This document shows, in pieces, positions 49,001 through 55,934 of a stretch of 64,000 bases of DNA. The DNA is from Antilocapra americana. Lineage: Eukaryota; Chordata; Mammalia; Artiodactyla; Antilocapridae. Numbering within the stretch: the first letter of the stretch is position 1; the number at the start of each line of letters is the position of its first letter. A program made the translations under genes and the position numbers. The stretch is from positions 12,897,778 through 12,961,777 of the forward strand of contig ML664183.1 in assembly GCA_007570785.1 (NCBI GenBank). The letters run 5' to 3'. The notes below the pieces were generated by a model. It did not search any database, had not been told where the DNA came from, and worked only from the letters and a program-made list of their open reading frames with translations.

Positions 49001-52000
49001 GATCCAGCAGATGTTGGCAATTTGATCTTTGGTTCCTCTGCCATTTCTAAAACCAGCTTGAACATGTGGAAGTTCATGGTTCACGTATTGCTGAAGACTG
49101 GCTTGGAGAATTTTGAGCATTACTTTACTAGCGTGTGAGATGAGTGCAATTGTGCGGTGGTTTGAGCATTCTTTGGCATTGCCTTTCTTTGGGATTGGAA
49201 TGAAAACTGACCTTTTCCAGTCCTGTGGCCACTGCTGAGTTTTCCATATTTGTTGGCATATTGAGTACAGCACTTTCACAGCATAATCTTTCAGGATTTG
49301 AAATAGCTCAACTGGAATTTCATTACCTCCACTAGCTTTGTTTGTAGTGATGCTTTCTACATTTCAGGATGTCTGGCTCTAGGTGAGTGATCACACCATC
49401 GTGATTATCTGGGTCATGAAGATCTTTTTTGTACAGTTCTTCTGTGTATTCTTGCCACCTCTTAATATCTTCTGCTTCTGTTAGGTCCATACCATTTCTG
49501 TCATTTATCGAGCCCATCTTTGCATGAAATCTCCCCTTGGTATCTCTCATTTTCTTGAAGAGATCTCTAGTCTTTCTCATCTGTTGTTTCCCTCTATTTC
49601 TTTGCACTGTTCGCTGAGGAAGGCTTTCTTATCTCTTCTTGCTATTCTTTGGAACTCTGCATTCAGATGGGAATATTTTTCTTTTTCTTCTTTGCTTTTC
49701 GCTTCTCTTCTTTTTTCCACAGCTATTTGTAAGGCCTCCTCAGTCAGTCTGCCATTTTGCTTTTTTGCATTTCTTTTCAATGGGGGTGGTCTTAATCCCT
49801 GTCTCTTGTACAATGTCACATACCTCTGATCAACAAAATTAACAAATCTTTAGCTAGACTGATCAAGAAAAAAGAGGTAAGAGTCATATTACTAAAATAA
49901 AGTCATGCATGCAAGATGGGACATTAATATTAACCTTATAAAAATTAAAAAATGAAAAGCTCAGGACCAGATGGATTCACTGTCACTAACATTTAAAGAA
50001 TTAACACCAATCCTTCACAATCTCATTCCCAAAAATGTGAGAGAAAAGATCACTTCCCAACTCATTTTATGAGACCAGTATCACCTAGCTCTTGAACCAC
50101 TGAAAGACACTGAAAAAAAAAATTACAGACCAATATCTACAGATAGAAAAATTCTCAAAATACTAGCAAACCAAATCCAGCAATATCTAAAATGGATCAT
50201 ACATCAATATCAAGTAGAATTTATCCCAAAAAGGCAACACTGGTTTACCATATGAAAATCAATTAATGCAATATACCATGTATCAGTAGCATAAAGGACA
50301 AAAACTACATGATCACTTCCATAGACTCAGAAAAGACATCTGACAAAATCTAACACCCTACCATGGTAAAAAACAGTTAACAAACTAGAAGGGAAAATCT
50401 TCAAGCTGATAGAAATTATCTATGAAAAACCCAGAGACAACATACTTGAAGGTGAAAGGCTGTTTTTGCTCTAAGATCAAAAATAAGACAAAGATGTCCT
50501 TACCACTTCCATTTAACATTGTTCTGAGTTTGCAGCCAGGGCCACTGTGCTGTGCTATTGTTAGTTGCTCAGTCGTGTCCCACTTTTTGCGACCCCATGG
50601 ACTGTAGCCTGCCAGGCTCCTCTGTCCATGGAGAGTCACCAGGCAAGAATACTGGAGTGGGTTGCCATGCCCTCCTCCAGGGAATCTTCCCAACTTAGGG
50701 ATCGAACCCAGGTCTCCCACATTGCAGGTGTATTCTTAACCGTCTGAGCCACCAGGGAAGCTCAGGGCAGCTAGGCAAGAGAATGAAATAAAAGCAGCTA
50801 GACTGGAAAAGATGAAGCAAAATTGTTTCTATTCACAGATGACATGATATTATATATAGGAAATCCTAAGCAATGCACTTAAATACTATTAGAACTATTA
50901 AATGAGAACAGCATGGTTGCAGGATATGAGATAAAAATACAAAAATCAACTGTATACTACACCCTTGCAATAAGCAATCTGAAAATAAAATTAAGAAAAC
51001 AACTTCATTGAAAATACCATCAAAAAGAATGATAGAAATAAATTTAACAAAACAAATTTTGGGGAGTAAGGTATAGACTACTATGTATAAAATAACCTCT
51101 AAGGATACAACATGGAATACAGCCAATATTTTATAACAACTATCCATAGAGAACCTTTAAAAGTCATGAATCACTATACTGTATATAATGCGGTATAGCA
51201 ACTTTGTCAATTAAAAAAAAACACCCAAAATCCTTTACTTAAAAAAAAAAAGAATGAATGAAATATGAATAAATTTAACAAATGAAGAGACCTATACACC
51301 ACAAACATACTGTTCCTGGATCCTTTTGTTTAGCTAAACAAAATAACTATCTGGTCTTAATTAAGCTGCATATAAATATTTTATTTTTTGAAATATTTTA
51401 TTTTTAACAGAAGACAAACTTTTCTCAGCTAGTCTTTTCCTGTTTTAAATCTATGCTTCTTAACTTTAATATGACATAAACTAATGACTCCGTGAAAATG
51501 CAGATCATTAACTGTAATTAGGGGTGGAGCTAAGGTTCTTCATTCTTTTAATTAACTCATTTAGCTGCAACCAGCCTTAGTTGTGGCACATGGGATCTCT
51601 GACAAGGCATGTGGGATCTAGTTCCTTGACCAAGGATTGAACCACAGCCCCCTGCATGAAGAGCCACTCTATCACCAGGGAATTCACCAGGTTTTTCATC
51701 CTTAACAGCTGTCAGATGATTCTAATGTTGCTGGTTCTGAGACCATATTTTGAGTAGTTTTTAAGTGCCTGTAGTTACAACCAGAGAAGGCAATGGCAAC
51801 CCACTCCAGTACCTTTGCTTGGAAAATCCCATGGACGGAGGAGCCTGGTGGGCTGCCGTCTGTGGGGTCGCACAGAGTCGGACACGACTGAAGTGACTTA
51901 GCAGCAGCAGCAGTTACACACAACTGTCCTAATTCACTAGAAACAAGCGAATAATGAGAAGAGTGCAAGTCTGATGAAGTGTCACTAAGTTTTCCATGAC

Positions 52001-55000
52001 CAGGCACAATACAGTCCCTACTGTCAATTAACAACAGACACTTGCCACCATCCTTCCATTCTGTCACCACTAAGTACAGGAAAAGATGCAGACTTTGGCC
52101 AGCTAGTCAAACAGACTGAGGCTAAATCCATATGAAAACTCTTTTTTAATACCTGCTACACAAAGATCATCTCATAGAATGTTAACCATCAGCTCTTCCT
52201 CTCTGCATCTTTTCTCTTGTCTTTTACTCCTTCTTTTGGCCAGTGTCTCTTGAGTGTCTTCAGGGGACCAATGGTGGTCCCTGGCAATCAACTGGTTTAC
52301 TATAGACAATTTGGTTAAAAAAAAAGTGATAAAAGCTTTGATCACAAACATTTCATAAACTGCAAAGATTAATTATGACTTTCAAGGAAATTCTTTTAGG
52401 TTCTTAACTGTTATATTCCAAGGGTCACAAATGCTTTACAAAGTTAAGAGGAGACTGACTGTTTCAGCTAACAAACTTCGACATCATGAGTTGTTTACAT
52501 TGGCTAAATATATTATTTTGTTGTTCTTATCAGTGTGTTAAGTCTCTAAGTAATCAATACCTCAAAAGCATTCACTGAAGAGTAGAAGTGATGAAAACAT
52601 ACTTGACTCGAAATGATAAATAGTATGATCTTACAGAGTGAAAACAATAGGATCTTAGAGTGGGCTGTGACCAGTGAATTACAAGTTATTAGTCTGTACT
52701 AGGGGACTTCCTTATTCCCATCACAGTACAACACGTTTTACAACAGGGACTAAATCATTATTAAACAGTAATAAGAAGCCACTGAAGCCTTCAAATAATT
52801 TTCAACCACAAAGCCACTCAAGTCTTCATGTAATTTTCAACCACTGTAGTAAACTAACTGAAACCTGCATTATAAATTTTGTCATTGACAGCAAAGATTA
52901 AAAACTGTAAAGGAACTTTAACTTACTTTAACAAAATCAAGTGTAACTACAGTCAGCTACAAAATTAATGACAAATATACTCAGAAAGAAAACAATCTAC
53001 TGGTATATTTCTGTATCAGATGCCACTACTGGACATTATATAACAGGCATCATATTCAGTGAGTAAGAACAGTTAGTATCACAGATGTATGCTCTTAAAT
53101 ATTTTGTTTCATGACTATAAGAAACCACTAGTATTCAAAGTATGAATCAACCCTTGGCATATATATAACCTGTAAATAATGAAATAAAACTTTAATCCTG
53201 ATTATCAATGAAAACATGCTTTAGAGAAGGGATTTTCTTTTAACCAACAATTATCTTTGAACCTTAAACTTGAAAACATACACTAGGATCAACATAGCCA
53301 AAAGCACTGGTCGTGTGTAGCCAGGAACATTATGGCACCTAAAAGTCAATTCACACAAGGCTTCATTTACAGGCAACAACTGGCGTTTGACAGTTAAATT
53401 TTCCATTGAGTCTGTTAAAGATTGCATAGAAAACTGTGAATATATATTCAACTGCAGCCCTTGGGCAGATATCCTTGGCATATTATGTCAGGAAAAAAGA
53501 AGTAAGTACAACACTCTGCTTTTTTATCTTGTCAGGAGGAAAGATGCTACCAAAAGCTATTCAAATGAAGGATATACATTTCCACCCCATGACACTGATA
53601 AGGTCAGTAAAAAAATTTCTGTGATTATCTGTGGCTTACTCAAGTGGCAGATTTTGTGAGACACACAGTGTAGTGAATAGCTTGAACCCATCATAGCTGA
53701 AATTCTTCAGGATAAAATACAAAGACCAAATCATGATACTCATAGCTTAACCACAGTTTGACTTTTCCAACATCTAGCCATGCTCTATCCTTGTTGTAGA
53801 ATGAAACAGGTGTCTTATTATTATTATACTTAGAAAAATGTATTCAGTTACCACACTAGACCTAAAAAAATGTATTTCCTAGAACTGAAATACATCAGGA
53901 CAGATTTACCCAGTGCCACTTTCCAAACTGAAATATTCAACTTCATTGCTGAGTGCCATACACTTGTCAACTCAGACACTGTAGGTAGTTTTCAGTGAGA
54001 ATTCTTGAAATAATTTTGGTATCCATCCATCTGAATATCTAAAACATCTAGAAAAATCATCCTATACTTGCTGCTGAATCATCCTGTAGTTGGTTGTTAG
54101 AAATATTCAACAATCTATAGTTGAAAAGTGGGATTATCTGATTTAGCAGAACTAATAAGGAGGACAAGAAACTGTAGCTTTGACTTCAGTGAGCCAGGTA
54201 TCAATGTGGTGAAACACCGCAGCAGTAATTGCTTTTCATGATGTTTAAAAGACCCATCAATGAGATCCACATATGCTAAATGTCCGAAAAATGGTACTTT
54301 CTCTACTACCCTATTTTTCTTTCACAGAAAACTATCACTTCTTCCTGTGCATTATGTTAGAGAAATATAGACAACAATGGAAATTTTGATTGCCCTTATT
54401 ATTAATCTTCGCACATTAGAAAAGCACTTCATCATTTGCATTTATGTAGCTTTATTTTTTTTTAGAAAAGGTCTGATTTCAATATGTATAGCACCTAGAA
54501 AAAAATAACATATCTAATAATTTCCAATTTCTCCTTGAAACATTCCTCCACAAAGTCATTTTTTCCTTTGGACCTTCCGAAAAACCAAACACTTGATTGT
54601 AGTCAAGGGTGATATTAAAAATGTTTAATAACATTTTTATTATATGGCATGGCATAACCACCAGAGAGAATGACACCAGTTGATAATCACATGGCTGTAT
54701 TGAAATATGCTAACTAAATATCACTGTTAGTTACAGCTTCCTTTAAACATTCTGCTACACTTATTTCAACTCTAGCATCATTCTCAAAGACTATTGGTTA
54801 TTTCTTGCCAGCCAATTCACAGAAAAAGGAAAGTAATTTTCACGAAAGACAGCCATATAAATTGGATTCCAAAGATGAATTTAACACTGTATTTTATTAA
54901 ATATTTAACGTCCTTACTTTTATTCCTTAATATAAAAATTAAGAGGAGTAAGTATTAGAACAACTATTGTTTTCTTTCTCCCACACCATTGGTTTCCAGA

Positions 55001-55536
55001 GAATGAGGCTCCTTAGCTTTTTATTATAGTTGTGTTTTGATTTTATCTACATAATTAGATATCCAAGTTCGTTAACTGTTCAACCAAATGAAAACATTTA
55101 ATACACAAATGGATAGATCTGGGAATACATTAAGGATAATGTAAACTGTGAGCAAAACAAATAAATATCTGACATTTAGAGATAAAACAGAAATGGAATA
55201 GAGAAACTCACAAAAAGCAAAGAGATGAGTCACTTAAAGATAAACCTAGGATCTTAAAGAGTCACATACAATGTAAGAATATGATATATATGATATATAT
55301 ATATATGTGTGTTGGTTTTAAGGATTTTCTTACCCAACTTTGGAAAAACTATCAAGTATTCAGCACTGCACTGAGGACATGCCACTCTCGCTGTACTGTT
55401 TCCTCTTTGTTTTTCATCCACCCAGCGCTGTAGACAAGCCTGGTGAACCCATTTTGTAGATCCTCTGCATCTGCATGGTCTCACCCATTCAGCTGTTCTA
55501 TCATCTTCATCAGTGGCAAAACACACCCAGCAACTT
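21982..55536 (-). CDS. MARCHF5: MARCHF5 (MITOL) gene, coding exons 2-6; exon 1 outside the window
   Basis: Mitochondrial outer-membrane RING-CH E3 ubiquitin ligase. Known roles are control of mitochondrial dynamics (DRP1, MFN1/2, MID49) and of MAVS and MCL1/NOXA turnover. The five exons seen join without frame change. They encode the end of codon 12 to residue 278, the full family length, assuming an exon 1 of about 12 codons. The RING-CH ligands C14, C17, C33, C35, H43, C46, C65 and C68 are all present. Four hydrophobic stretches follow, at about 99-119, 139-159, 209-229 and 238-258. All introns are GT-AG. No stop or frameshift is seen, so the gene looks functional. The 5' end (exon 1, promoter) should lie past 64000. 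Confidence 0.97.
22290..22492 (-). mobile_element. Bov-tA SINE in MARCHF5 intron 5
   Basis: Reverse-complement Bov-tA (CAGTTGCTCAGACACATTTG…GAACCACCAGGTAGCCC), thus in the sense orientation of the gene. A T run at 22224-22236 lies nearby. Confidence 0.9.
22640..22812 (-). repeat. MIR in MARCHF5 intron 5
   Basis: TTTATTACTCTGTGCTAACATTTCAAATG…TTAACCCTCACAATAATTCTGAGGTAG…GGATTTGAACTGGGCAGTCTG, near full length. Confidence 0.85.
23087..23253 (-). CDS. MARCHF5: MARCHF5 exon 5 (residues 185-240)
   Basis: 167 bp. Acceptor TTTTTCTCTAG; donor GTAAGA. Begins inside the Gly185 codon (G|GG) and ends in phase 0 after the RTIL block. Encodes the [20 protein letters not shown] loop and the third membrane segment ([20 protein letters not shown]). 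Separated from exon 4 by only 123 bp. Confidence 0.97.
23377..23560 (-). CDS. MARCHF5: MARCHF5 exon 4 (residues 124-184 plus first base of 185)
   Basis: 184 bp. Acceptor TCTGTTTCACAG; donor GTAAGG. Encodes [20 protein letters not shown], the second membrane segment ([17 protein letters not shown]) and the basic loop [11 protein letters not shown]. Confidence 0.97.
23561..25550. other. MARCHF5 intron 3, first part; unassigned
   Basis: No exon seen. 23760-24480 has an unusual, GC-richer and less fragmented look and may be an old LTR-type repeat that I cannot name. A T run occurs at 24738-24751. Confidence 0.35.
25555..25690 (-). repeat. L2 3' end in intron 3
   Basis: CATTCATTCAACTGAATATTG…TATGTGCCAGGCACAGAACTTGGTGCTGGGAAATAAAAGG is the reverse complement of the L2 terminus. 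Confidence 0.8.
26770..27180 (+). repeat. Old L1M 3' end in intron 3
   Basis: ATTGCTTTGTAATAGCAAAAAACTAGAAG… through a 3' UTR-like CAGTGGCTACCTGGGGAGAGG…TTTTTAAGCCATGAGAATATTATTAC. Diverged L1M/L1ME type on the plus strand. Confidence 0.65.
27249..27379 (-). CDS. MARCHF5: MARCHF5 exon 3 (last two bases of codon 80, residues 81-123)
   Basis: 131 bp. Acceptor TTATATTATAG; donor GTTCAC, a weaker GT site than those of exons 2, 4 and 5. Encodes [19 protein letters not shown] and the first membrane segment ([19 protein letters not shown]). The reading frame continues into the intron for a few codons only. Confidence 0.97.
27380..28220. other. MARCHF5 intron 2, 3' part; nothing recognised
   Basis: Start of the ~28-kb intron 2 (27380-55333). 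No repeat or exon recognised in this stretch. Confidence 0.4.
28225..28325 (-). repeat. L2 fragment
   Basis: TTTGTTGAATGCTCTCTATGTACAATG…CTGAGGGCTTGCAGTCTATAGG, reverse complement of the L2 terminus, diverged. Confidence 0.55.
28915..29580 (+). repeat. L2 internal (reverse transcriptase) region
   Basis: TCAAGGTCACTAACAAGCTACACACAGC…CTCAGCCTTCCTCTTATTTGGCC…TTCCTGGTTCCTCCTC matches the ancient L2 ORF2 in the coding orientation. Frame fragments at 28911-29225 and 29066-29428 are remnants of it. Confidence 0.6.
29595..29690 (+). repeat. Old hAT/Charlie-like fragment
   Basis: GGGGTTGAGAAACTATGGCCCATGGGC…CTGTTTTTGTAAATAATGTTTTATAGCAACA is a familiar old mammalian DNA-transposon block. The exact family is not certain. 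Confidence 0.45.
29699..29930 (+). mobile_element. Tigger-type DNA transposon fossil with both inverted ends
   Basis: The left end (AGTTGACTCTTGAACAAC) and right end (GTTCAAGGGTCAGTT) are inverted copies of one another, with TA-like borders. About 230 bp, so non-autonomous. A T run follows at 29938-29957. Confidence 0.7.
30060..30910. other. Intron 2, nothing recognised
   Basis: AT-rich; no exon or young repeat. Confidence 0.35.
30925..31050 (-). repeat. L2 fragment
   Basis: GACTCTTGCCCTTGAGAACCTCAATTCTAATGGAGAGGAAG is the reverse-complement L2 'ccctcaaggagcttacagtct' block, diverged. Confidence 0.5.
31800..32325 (+). repeat. L2 3' part
   Basis: ATCCAACTCAAATGCCAACC…, TGCACTTACCCCTTTGCTTG… and AGATTGAAAACTCCCAGGGGGCAGGGGCC…GTACAGTGCCTAGGACAGAACC…GGTGCTTAAAAATTG follow the L2 3' order. 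Confidence 0.65.
32908..32946 (+). repeat. (TG)n microsatellite
   Basis: Uninterrupted TG run followed by TTTATGTGTGTGTG; likely polymorphic. Confidence 0.95.
33080..33215 (-). repeat. L2 3' end
   Basis: TAAGCACCTATTGTACACATAG…CTCTGCCTCCAAGGAGCTACAATCTAG…CAATAAATACACATTAAACAAC. Confidence 0.65.
33220..35325. other. Intron 2, nothing recognised
   Basis: AT-rich. A short (GTAT)n run lies at 33343-33358. No exon seen; short open frames are on chance level. Confidence 0.4.
35330..35640 (+). repeat. Old L1M fragment
   Basis: AGGAAATGTAAATTAAAACTGTG…ATTGCTGGTAAATGTAAAATGG…GACTTAGCAATCC is the L1M ORF2 end in the sense orientation. Confidence 0.65.
36766..36960 (+). mobile_element. Bov-tA SINE inside the old L1
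   Basis: GGGCTTCCCTGATGGCTCAGAGGGTGAAG through AGAGTCAGATATGACTAACC. The flanks TGTTGAGTTGTATG and CATTGAGTTCTATG look like a mutated duplication. Confidence 0.93.
37296..37455 (+). mobile_element. CHR-type SINE inside the old L1
   Basis: GGGACTTCTCTGGTGGTCCAGAGGTTAAG head, GATCCCTGGTTGGGGAACTAAGATCC core and an A14 tail. Confidence 0.9.
37748..37935 (-). mobile_element. CHR-type SINE inside the old L1
   Basis: TTTGGCTGTGCTGGGTCTTCATTGCTG…CTTCTCATTGCAGTGGCTTCTC…CAGTAGTTGCAACAAGTGGGC, the 3' half of the CHR-type consensus. Confidence 0.8.
38720..38861. mobile_element. piggyBac-type MITE with TTAA target duplications
   Basis: TTAA at 38720-38723 and 38858-38861 flank a 134-bp insert. Its ends, CACATTATTAACC and GGTCAATAATGTG, are 13-bp inverted repeats with one mismatch. 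Removing the insert and one TTAA restores continuous L1 sequence (…CTTTC-TTAA-AATCCTTTGTATTT…). No coding capacity. Confidence 0.85.
38925..40680. other. Intron 2, no gene; possible old L1/HAL1 pieces
   Basis: 39590-40460 has A-rich, HAL1-like sequence (CACTGCTCAAGAAAG…, AGAATGGGGGAGAAGCAGTATTTGAAGAG). The assignment is weak. An A run lies at 40189-40204. Confidence 0.35.
40685..41509 (+). mobile_element. mariner (Hsmar1-like) with internal deletion and dead transposase
   Basis: Both ends carry the terminal repeat TTAGGTTGGTGCAAA; the right end is TTTGCACCAACCTAA. They are flanked by the expected TA duplications (40683-40684 and 41510-41511). The interior encodes a decayed transposase: [40 protein letters not shown] and VTCDEKWIL blocks are visible in shifting frames with stops. 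It then jumps from the AQWLD block to the C-terminal VDCNGSYFD. Full copies are about 1.28 kb, so about 450 bp, including most of the catalytic core, is gone. Confidence 0.92.
41892..43842 (+). mobile_element. BovB, plus strand, interrupted by an assembly gap
   Basis: RTE-clade RT sequence from the GGACCTAACAGAAGCAGAAG block through the RT to the 3' end (GAGCGACTGAACTGAACTGA). Open pieces include 41997-42464 (N-terminal [15 protein letters not shown]) and 42619-43214. The latter holds YADDTTF, the catalytic Asp pair. Frameshifts near 42960-43000 and 43160-43190 and a stop near 43500 make it inactive. Its true length is uncertain because of the gap. Confidence 0.92.
42519..42618. other. Assembly gap (100 N)
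   Basis: Exactly 100 N, the usual placeholder for a gap of unknown size. The 200 bp before it (42319-42518) repeat right after it (42619-42818). Confidence 0.99.
44205..45355 (+). repeat. Old L1M 3' part, probably interrupted at about 44640-45030
   Basis: 44205-44640 follows the L1M/L1ME ORF2 end and 3' UTR (ACTGTTGGGAAGATTAAATAG…, ATGTCCATCATTAGGAGTCTGG…). 45220-45355 resumes with AACAGTGGTTGCCACCAAGGAAGG…AGACTTTTCATT. Between them lies about 400 bp of different sequence (GGGAAGCTGACC…AGGAAATCAGAGGGTGG) that I cannot name, probably another old insertion. Confidence 0.55.
45085..45200 (+). repeat. Purine-rich (GA/GAAA) low-complexity tract
   Basis: GGAGGAAGGGGGAAAGAAGG…GAGAGAGAGAGACAGAGGG…, nearly all G and A for more than 100 bases. 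Confidence 0.9.
45595..45735 (+). repeat. MIR
   Basis: GTCTGTTTCCTTAACTGTAGAATAAGGACAATACC…ATAGTGCCTGGCAAATAG…GTTAGCAAGTG. Confidence 0.7.
46195..47630 (+). repeat. Old L1M, plus strand (ORF2 and 3' end)
   Basis: CATGGAATATTTGCCAGGATACG…, AAATTAGAATCAATAAAAGAATGG…, ACACACTCCTAAATAATCAGC… and, later, ATGATCCAGCAATTATCC…TTCAGTAGGTGAATGG…. Internal deletion and a 106-bp tandem duplication are present. No usable frame. Confidence 0.75.
46595..46806 (+). repeat. 106-bp tandem duplication within the old L1M
   Basis: Copies 46595-46700 and 46701-46806 differ at only about two positions (TTTAAAAGAT versus CTAAAAGAC). This is much less than the decay of the surrounding L1, so the duplication is recent or an assembly product. 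Confidence 0.9.
47645..47735 (+). repeat. BovA/Bov-tA 3' fragment
   Basis: CATGGACAGAAAAGCCTGGTGGGCTACAGTCCATAGGGTC…GAAGTGACTGAGCA. Confidence 0.8.
47893..49840 (-). mobile_element. BovB, minus strand, 5'-truncated, inactive
   Basis: Nearly 2 kb of BovB. Open pieces on the minus strand include 49279-48692 (RT with the [16 protein letters not shown] block) and 48734-48447 (RT part with a YADVTT block, in which the second Asp of YADD is lost). A deletion of about 60 bp near 48550, one near 49350 and a 28-bp duplication near 48746-48801 break the frame. It runs opposite to the copy at 41892-43842. Confidence 0.93.
49845..51160 (+). repeat. Old L1M ORF2 region, plus strand, split by a Bov-tA
   Basis: AACAAATCTTTAGCTAGACTGATC…, AGGACCAGATGGATTCACTG…, CAGATGACATGATATTATATATAGG (RT YADD region) in the normal order. 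Many indels. Confidence 0.8.
50558..50764 (-). mobile_element. Bov-tA SINE inside the old L1M
   Basis: Reverse-complement Bov-tA from TTGTTAGTTGCTCAGTCGTG to CTGAGCCACCAGGGAAGCTC, close to consensus. Confidence 0.94.
51545..51690 (-). mobile_element. CHR-type SINE
   Basis: TTTAGCTGCAACCAGCCTTAGTTGTGGC…GATCTAGTTCCTTGACCAAGG…CTATCACCAGGGAATTC. Confidence 0.75.
51781..51912 (+). mobile_element. BovA monomer SINE
   Basis: CAGAGAAGGCAATGGCAACCC…GGACACGACTGAAGTGACTTAGCAGCAGCAGC. Flanks TAGTTACAAC and CAGTTACACAC suggest a short duplication. Close to consensus, so young. Confidence 0.92.
51920..53225. other. Intron 2, nothing recognised
   Basis: No exon, RNA gene or clear repeat seen. Confidence 0.4.
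53251..54321 (-). pseudogene. Possible decayed coding sequence of unknown origin
   Basis: On the minus strand two protein-like open pieces lie about 0.6 kb apart. One is 54321-54115 (about 68 codons without ATG, including [20 protein letters not shown] and [12 protein letters not shown]). The other is 53481-53251 (76 codons, ending in the hydrophobic segment [14 protein letters not shown]). Between them are shorter pieces in other frames with stops. Composition looks like protein and no repeat is recognised, so a decayed retrocopy is possible. Chance frames in AT-rich intron DNA are the alternative. I do not recognise the family. Confidence 0.2.
55281..55307. repeat. (TA)n-rich microsatellite next to exon 2
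   Basis: ATATATGATATATATATATATG just past the exon 2 donor side (about 27-53 bp into intron 2). Confidence 0.85.
55334..55536 (-). CDS. MARCHF5: MARCHF5 exon 2 (RING-CH domain, residues 12-80)
   Basis: 203 bp. Acceptor CTTAATTTACAG; donor GTAAGA. Starts with the last base of codon 12 and ends with the first base of Gly80. Encodes the whole RING-CH zinc domain: CWVC (C14, C17), CRC (C33, C35), H43, C46 and CPQC (C65, C68), plus the E2-facing RW(V) segment. H43 is the position whose loss is known to abolish ligase activity. Residue 69 is Ser; I recall Asn in human, which needs alignment to confirm. Confidence 0.98.
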
Positions 55537-55918
55537 CTGTAAATTAAGAGAGAAAACAATGATATTATTATTAACTCTCCAGCCTCCTCTTCACTGTAGC
55601 TCTATTTAATGAGATGAACCTATTATGTTATATTATAGAACCTTTAATTCTATATTACAAGACTGAGGGAAAAAATAACCAACACATTTCCAGTAGAGTA
55701 GCTCCTCCTTTTTTGTTTTTCCTTGTGTTCTGCAGAGTCTTGTGTTTTCTGAATTTTGTTTTTACATAACTTCCTCAGTCTTTCTAAGTAATTTTTCACC
55801 TCCTCTAATGAACCAGAATGCAAAGAGACAATCCTCAAGCTGCTTTTATAAGACCTAATAATTCTTGAGAAGTGGTAAGCACAGGAATATGTGAAATTTA
55901 AGTGTATCTCCAATTTCA

Positions 55919-55934
55919 ACAACATTAATCTCTT
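55919..55934. repeat. Target-site duplication, copy 1, of the intron 1 L1
   Basis: ACAACATTAATCTCTT, identical to 58185-58200. Confidence 0.92.

Noticed and set aside
55254..55559. Short separate RING protein of 101 codons
   Set aside because: MARCHF5 exon 2 read into intron 2; the GTAAGA donor ends the exon at 55334.
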